Shown piece after piece: positions 1 through 64,000 of a DNA stretch of 64,000 bases (its first letter is position 1; each line of letters opens with the position of its first letter). The position numbers were made by a program, and so were the translations under genes. The notes beneath the pieces were generated by a model. The model made no database searches. It was given only the letters and a program-made list of their open reading frames with translations, and had not been told where the DNA came from. This DNA is from Tetracentron sinense (taxonomy: Eukaryota; Streptophyta; Magnoliopsida; Trochodendrales; Trochodendraceae): the NCBI GenBank assembly GCA_015143295.1, contig CM026571.1, forward strand, positions 10,172,501 to 10,236,500. Direction: 5' to 3'.

Positions 1-575
1 ATAGAGCCTCCTTTAACCATGGTTAAGCATAATCAATCTAAGATTAATATTTTTTTTGTTATAAAAATCAAGGTTAGATGCATGAAACCGAAGGAGTGAA
101 TGAATCTTAACCACAGTTAGTGGGTGTTAGAAAGGACATGTGGTGACTTATAGAGCCCTTTTAACTATGGTTAATCATAATCATCCTAAGGTTAATATTT
201 TTTATATCTGTTTTTTATAAAATCCAAGGTTAGATGCATGAACCCTAGGTTGAGTGAATATTAACTACTGTAAATGGATGTTAAAAGGGTCATGTGGTGG
301 CTTGTAGAGCCTTATTTAATTGTAGTTAAGCATAATTAATCTAAGGTTAATATTTTTCTTCTAAAAATCAGGGATAGATTCATGAACCCTAGGGGGGTGA
401 ATAAATAAATCTTAACCACAATTAATGAATGTTAAAAGAGCCGTGACCGCTTGTAGAGCCCCTTTTAACCGTGGTTAAACATAATGAACCTAAAGTTAAT
501 AATTTTTTAAAAAAAACCAAGGTTAAATGGATAAATCTTAAGGGTAAGTGAATCTTAACCACAGTTAATGGGTTC
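1..575. repeat. ~150-bp tandem repeat, four copies, upstream of the BEACH gene
   Basis: Four diverged direct copies begin near 1, 150, 303 and 452. Each opens with TAGAGCC, then a TTAACCATGGTTAA-like palindrome (perfect 14-mer at 13-26, near-palindromes in the later copies), then AATATTTTT, CAAGGTTAGATGCATGAA and CTTAACCACAGTTAATGG. No reading frame is maintained. The array lies about 300 bp upstream of the likely TATA box, so it could be plain satellite-like DNA or contribute TTAACC-type protein-binding motifs. Only the repetition itself is seen. Confidence 0.85.
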
Positions 576-888
576 CAAATATTTCTTTTGTGAAATTTTT
601 TTACAAATCTTTTTAAAATCAAAGAAAGGTTAAAAAAATCATTTCTTAAAAAAATTAATTTTCATTAACTAACTTTTGGACAGAAGGGTGCATCGATAAA
701 AGTTTTAAAAGTTAGGGGGTATAATACAAAATCACAAAACATAAGGGGTATTTACAAATAGCTTAAAAGATATGTTTTTTTTTTTTAATACAAAATGCCC
801 TAATAATAATGGAGGGGACAGATCTTGAACCCCCTAGCCAGCCAAGTTATCAGTTGCATTTCTACCGAGTACCAACAGAACACTCGGA
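576..888. other. AT-rich spacer upstream of the promoter
   Basis: This stretch has poly-A and poly-T runs (for example near 777-787) and no convincing coding sequence. The short frame that starts at 809 runs across the TATA box and the presumed start of transcription, so it is treated as chance. Confidence 0.5.
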
Positions 889-895
889 TATAAAA
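889..895 (+). promoter_or_regulatory. Probable TATA box of the BEACH gene
   Basis: TATAAAA lies at 889-895 and is followed after about 30 bases by a pyrimidine-rich stretch with no ATG (about 920-1169). That is the layout expected of a plant core promoter and leader. The transcription start near 920-925 is inferred from spacing only. Confidence 0.5.
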
Positions 896-919
896 ACAAG
901 GAAAAAGATTAACAAAGCA

Positions 920-1169
920 AGGCCTTCCATCTCGCGCTCGAATCGCCTCTTATTTCGACCCTACGATTCTCTTTTTCTTACTCTGAAAACAAAATTCACG
1001 TCTCTTGATTTTTGATCGATTATTTTATTCCTCAATACAATTTACATATATTTTCTTTTCTTAAATCCTTATATTAAACAGAAACACAATCTCCGATACT
1101 CTCAGCCAATAAACAAATATTAAAAAAATCAAAGAAAAAGCGGACTTGAATTTCGGATCCATTTTCAAG
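920..1169 (+). other. BCHC2: 5' UTR exon 1 (predicted), BEACH gene
   Basis: The pyrimidine-rich leader has no ATG and ends at CAAG before GTATTG (donor at 1170). The left end is estimated from the TATA box. An intron of about 400 bases follows, with T-rich sequence and a TTTTCAG acceptor at 1561-1567. Plant BEACH genes often have spliced leaders, but here the exon is inferred only from splice signals. Confidence 0.45.
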
Positions 1170-1567
1170 GTATTGTTTATCTCTATCTCTCTATAATTTT
1201 AATTTCATGTTTGTTTCTCCGGTTTGACTCTGATTAAAGCAAAAATTTTTTTATCTGATCGGCGCTCACCCTTGAATCGAATTTTGATATTTTGATTCTG
1301 GTAATTAGGATGTAAAAAAAGTTTTTTTTTTTTAGGATCTTGATCTGCAACTTTCTTGTAAATCCTCTTTTTTTGAAATTAGCAGTCGATCCGCTTCAAA
1401 TCAACCTCATTTTCATCTTTTTCGATTTCGAGTTGCTGGAATTTGATGATAATTTCGTATCTAAATGCCGATCTTCTATTGATTGATCTCGTCGATGTAT
1501 TAAAACTGTGCGATTTGTGGCAATTGAATTCCGTTGTATGTTTCTGTTTGGTGATTTTGCTTTTCAG

Positions 1568-1630
1568 GCCGGGGAGCTCCAGATTATCCTAATGAAGAGA
1601 TCAATGGCTGAGAAATTTTGAGTTGGAAAG
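1568..1630 (+). other. BCHC2: 5' UTR exon 2 (predicted), BEACH gene
   Basis: A 63-base exon lies between the acceptor TTTTCAG (ends 1567) and the donor AAG/GTACGA (1631). It contains a complete nine-codon upstream ORF. The next exon starts after TTTTCTAG at 1744. Confidence 0.5.
1592..1621 (+). promoter_or_regulatory. Upstream ORF 1 in the leader (9 codons)
   Basis: ATG at 1592 opens a frame reading MKRSMAEKF and closes at TGA 1619-1621, all within 5' UTR exon 2. If the leader is spliced as proposed, ribosomes would meet this ATG before the main one. Such uORFs commonly lower translation, but the effect here is inference. Confidence 0.45.
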
Positions 1631-1788
1631 GTACGAATTTGGATATATAATATTCTTTTGGTTACAGTTACTGTTTTACGCCATTCTTTAATTGCTCGGA
1701 TCGGTAGTGTTTTTTGTATTGAGATTCTGGTCAACGTTTTCTAGGATTCAAATAAATTTTGTTCTTAGTTGGCTTGTGAATAATCTGG

Positions 1789-1803
1789 ATGAGGGTTTAC
1801 TAG
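1789..1803 (+). promoter_or_regulatory. Upstream ORF 2 in the leader (4 codons)
   Basis: ATG at 1789 reads MRVY then TAG at 1801-1803. It lies 17 bases before the main ATG at 1821, inside the leader part of exon 3 (1745-1820). Termination so close to the main start would favour reinitiation or leaky scanning. Confidence 0.4.
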
Positions 1804-1820
1804 GTCAAAAAAACAATAAA

Positions 1821-64000
<62,180 letters not shown>

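Noticed and set aside
809..1015. 68-codon plus-strand frame upstream of the gene
   Set aside because: It overlaps the likely TATA box and leader and has no recognisable motif.
1692..1820. In-frame 43-codon extension upstream of the BEACH ATG
   Set aside because: It begins at TTG, not ATG, and crosses the probable intron acceptor at 1743-1744. The sequence is hydrophobic and unlike the family.

Overview
This window is nuclear DNA of a flowering plant. It is AT-rich, carries GT-AG introns and is full of plant-type retrotransposons and small DNA transposons. It is dominated by one very long gene on the + strand, whose exons read as a class C BEACH-domain protein (Arabidopsis BCHC2/BCHC1 type, recognised from memory of the family). 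The species cannot be named. The large repeat-filled introns fit a non-grass angiosperm with a mid-size to large genome.

Layout. Positions 1-575 hold a four-copy ~150-bp tandem repeat. A TATA box lies at 889-895, followed by two likely 5' UTR exons with small upstream ORFs. The main ATG is at 1821. Twenty-three coding exons (numbered 3 to 25) follow, and the last is cut by the window edge at 64000. Joined, they give 7,137 nt (2,379 codons) with no stop and correct phase at every junction. Domains in order are an acidic/Ser-rich N terminus, a concanavalin-A-like (LamG-type) region, a long helical DUF4704-type solenoid, an Ala-rich linker, a PH-like domain and the first half of BEACH. The rest of BEACH and the expected WD40 repeats lie beyond the window.

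All other recognisable content sits in introns. Intron 3 has a non-autonomous LTR element with gag and protease only (TR-GAG type). Intron 6 has LINE fragments on both strands, a palindromic MITE and one copy of a GGCGA-rich repeat family. Intron 8 has a broken Tat-type Gypsy element fused to half of a hAT-like element. Intron 9 has a ~3-kb GAGGC-bordered repeat containing a pogo-like MITE, and a promoter/exon-like fragment. Intron 11 has a second GGCGA-family copy. Intron 12 (11.3 kb) has two nested solo LTRs, each with a perfect 5-bp target duplication, plus a hAT-like hairpin. Intron 24 has a Copia element split by two DNA-transposon-like insertions and faced by an inverted second Copia fragment.

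No second intact gene, RNA gene or novel enzymatic system was found. The main interest is structural: a >62-kb gene whose reading frame stays intact while its introns hold a stack of nested insertions that can be ordered in time from their target-site duplications. No alignment or database search was run. Splice sites were placed by reading frame, GT-AG signals and remembered family sequence.
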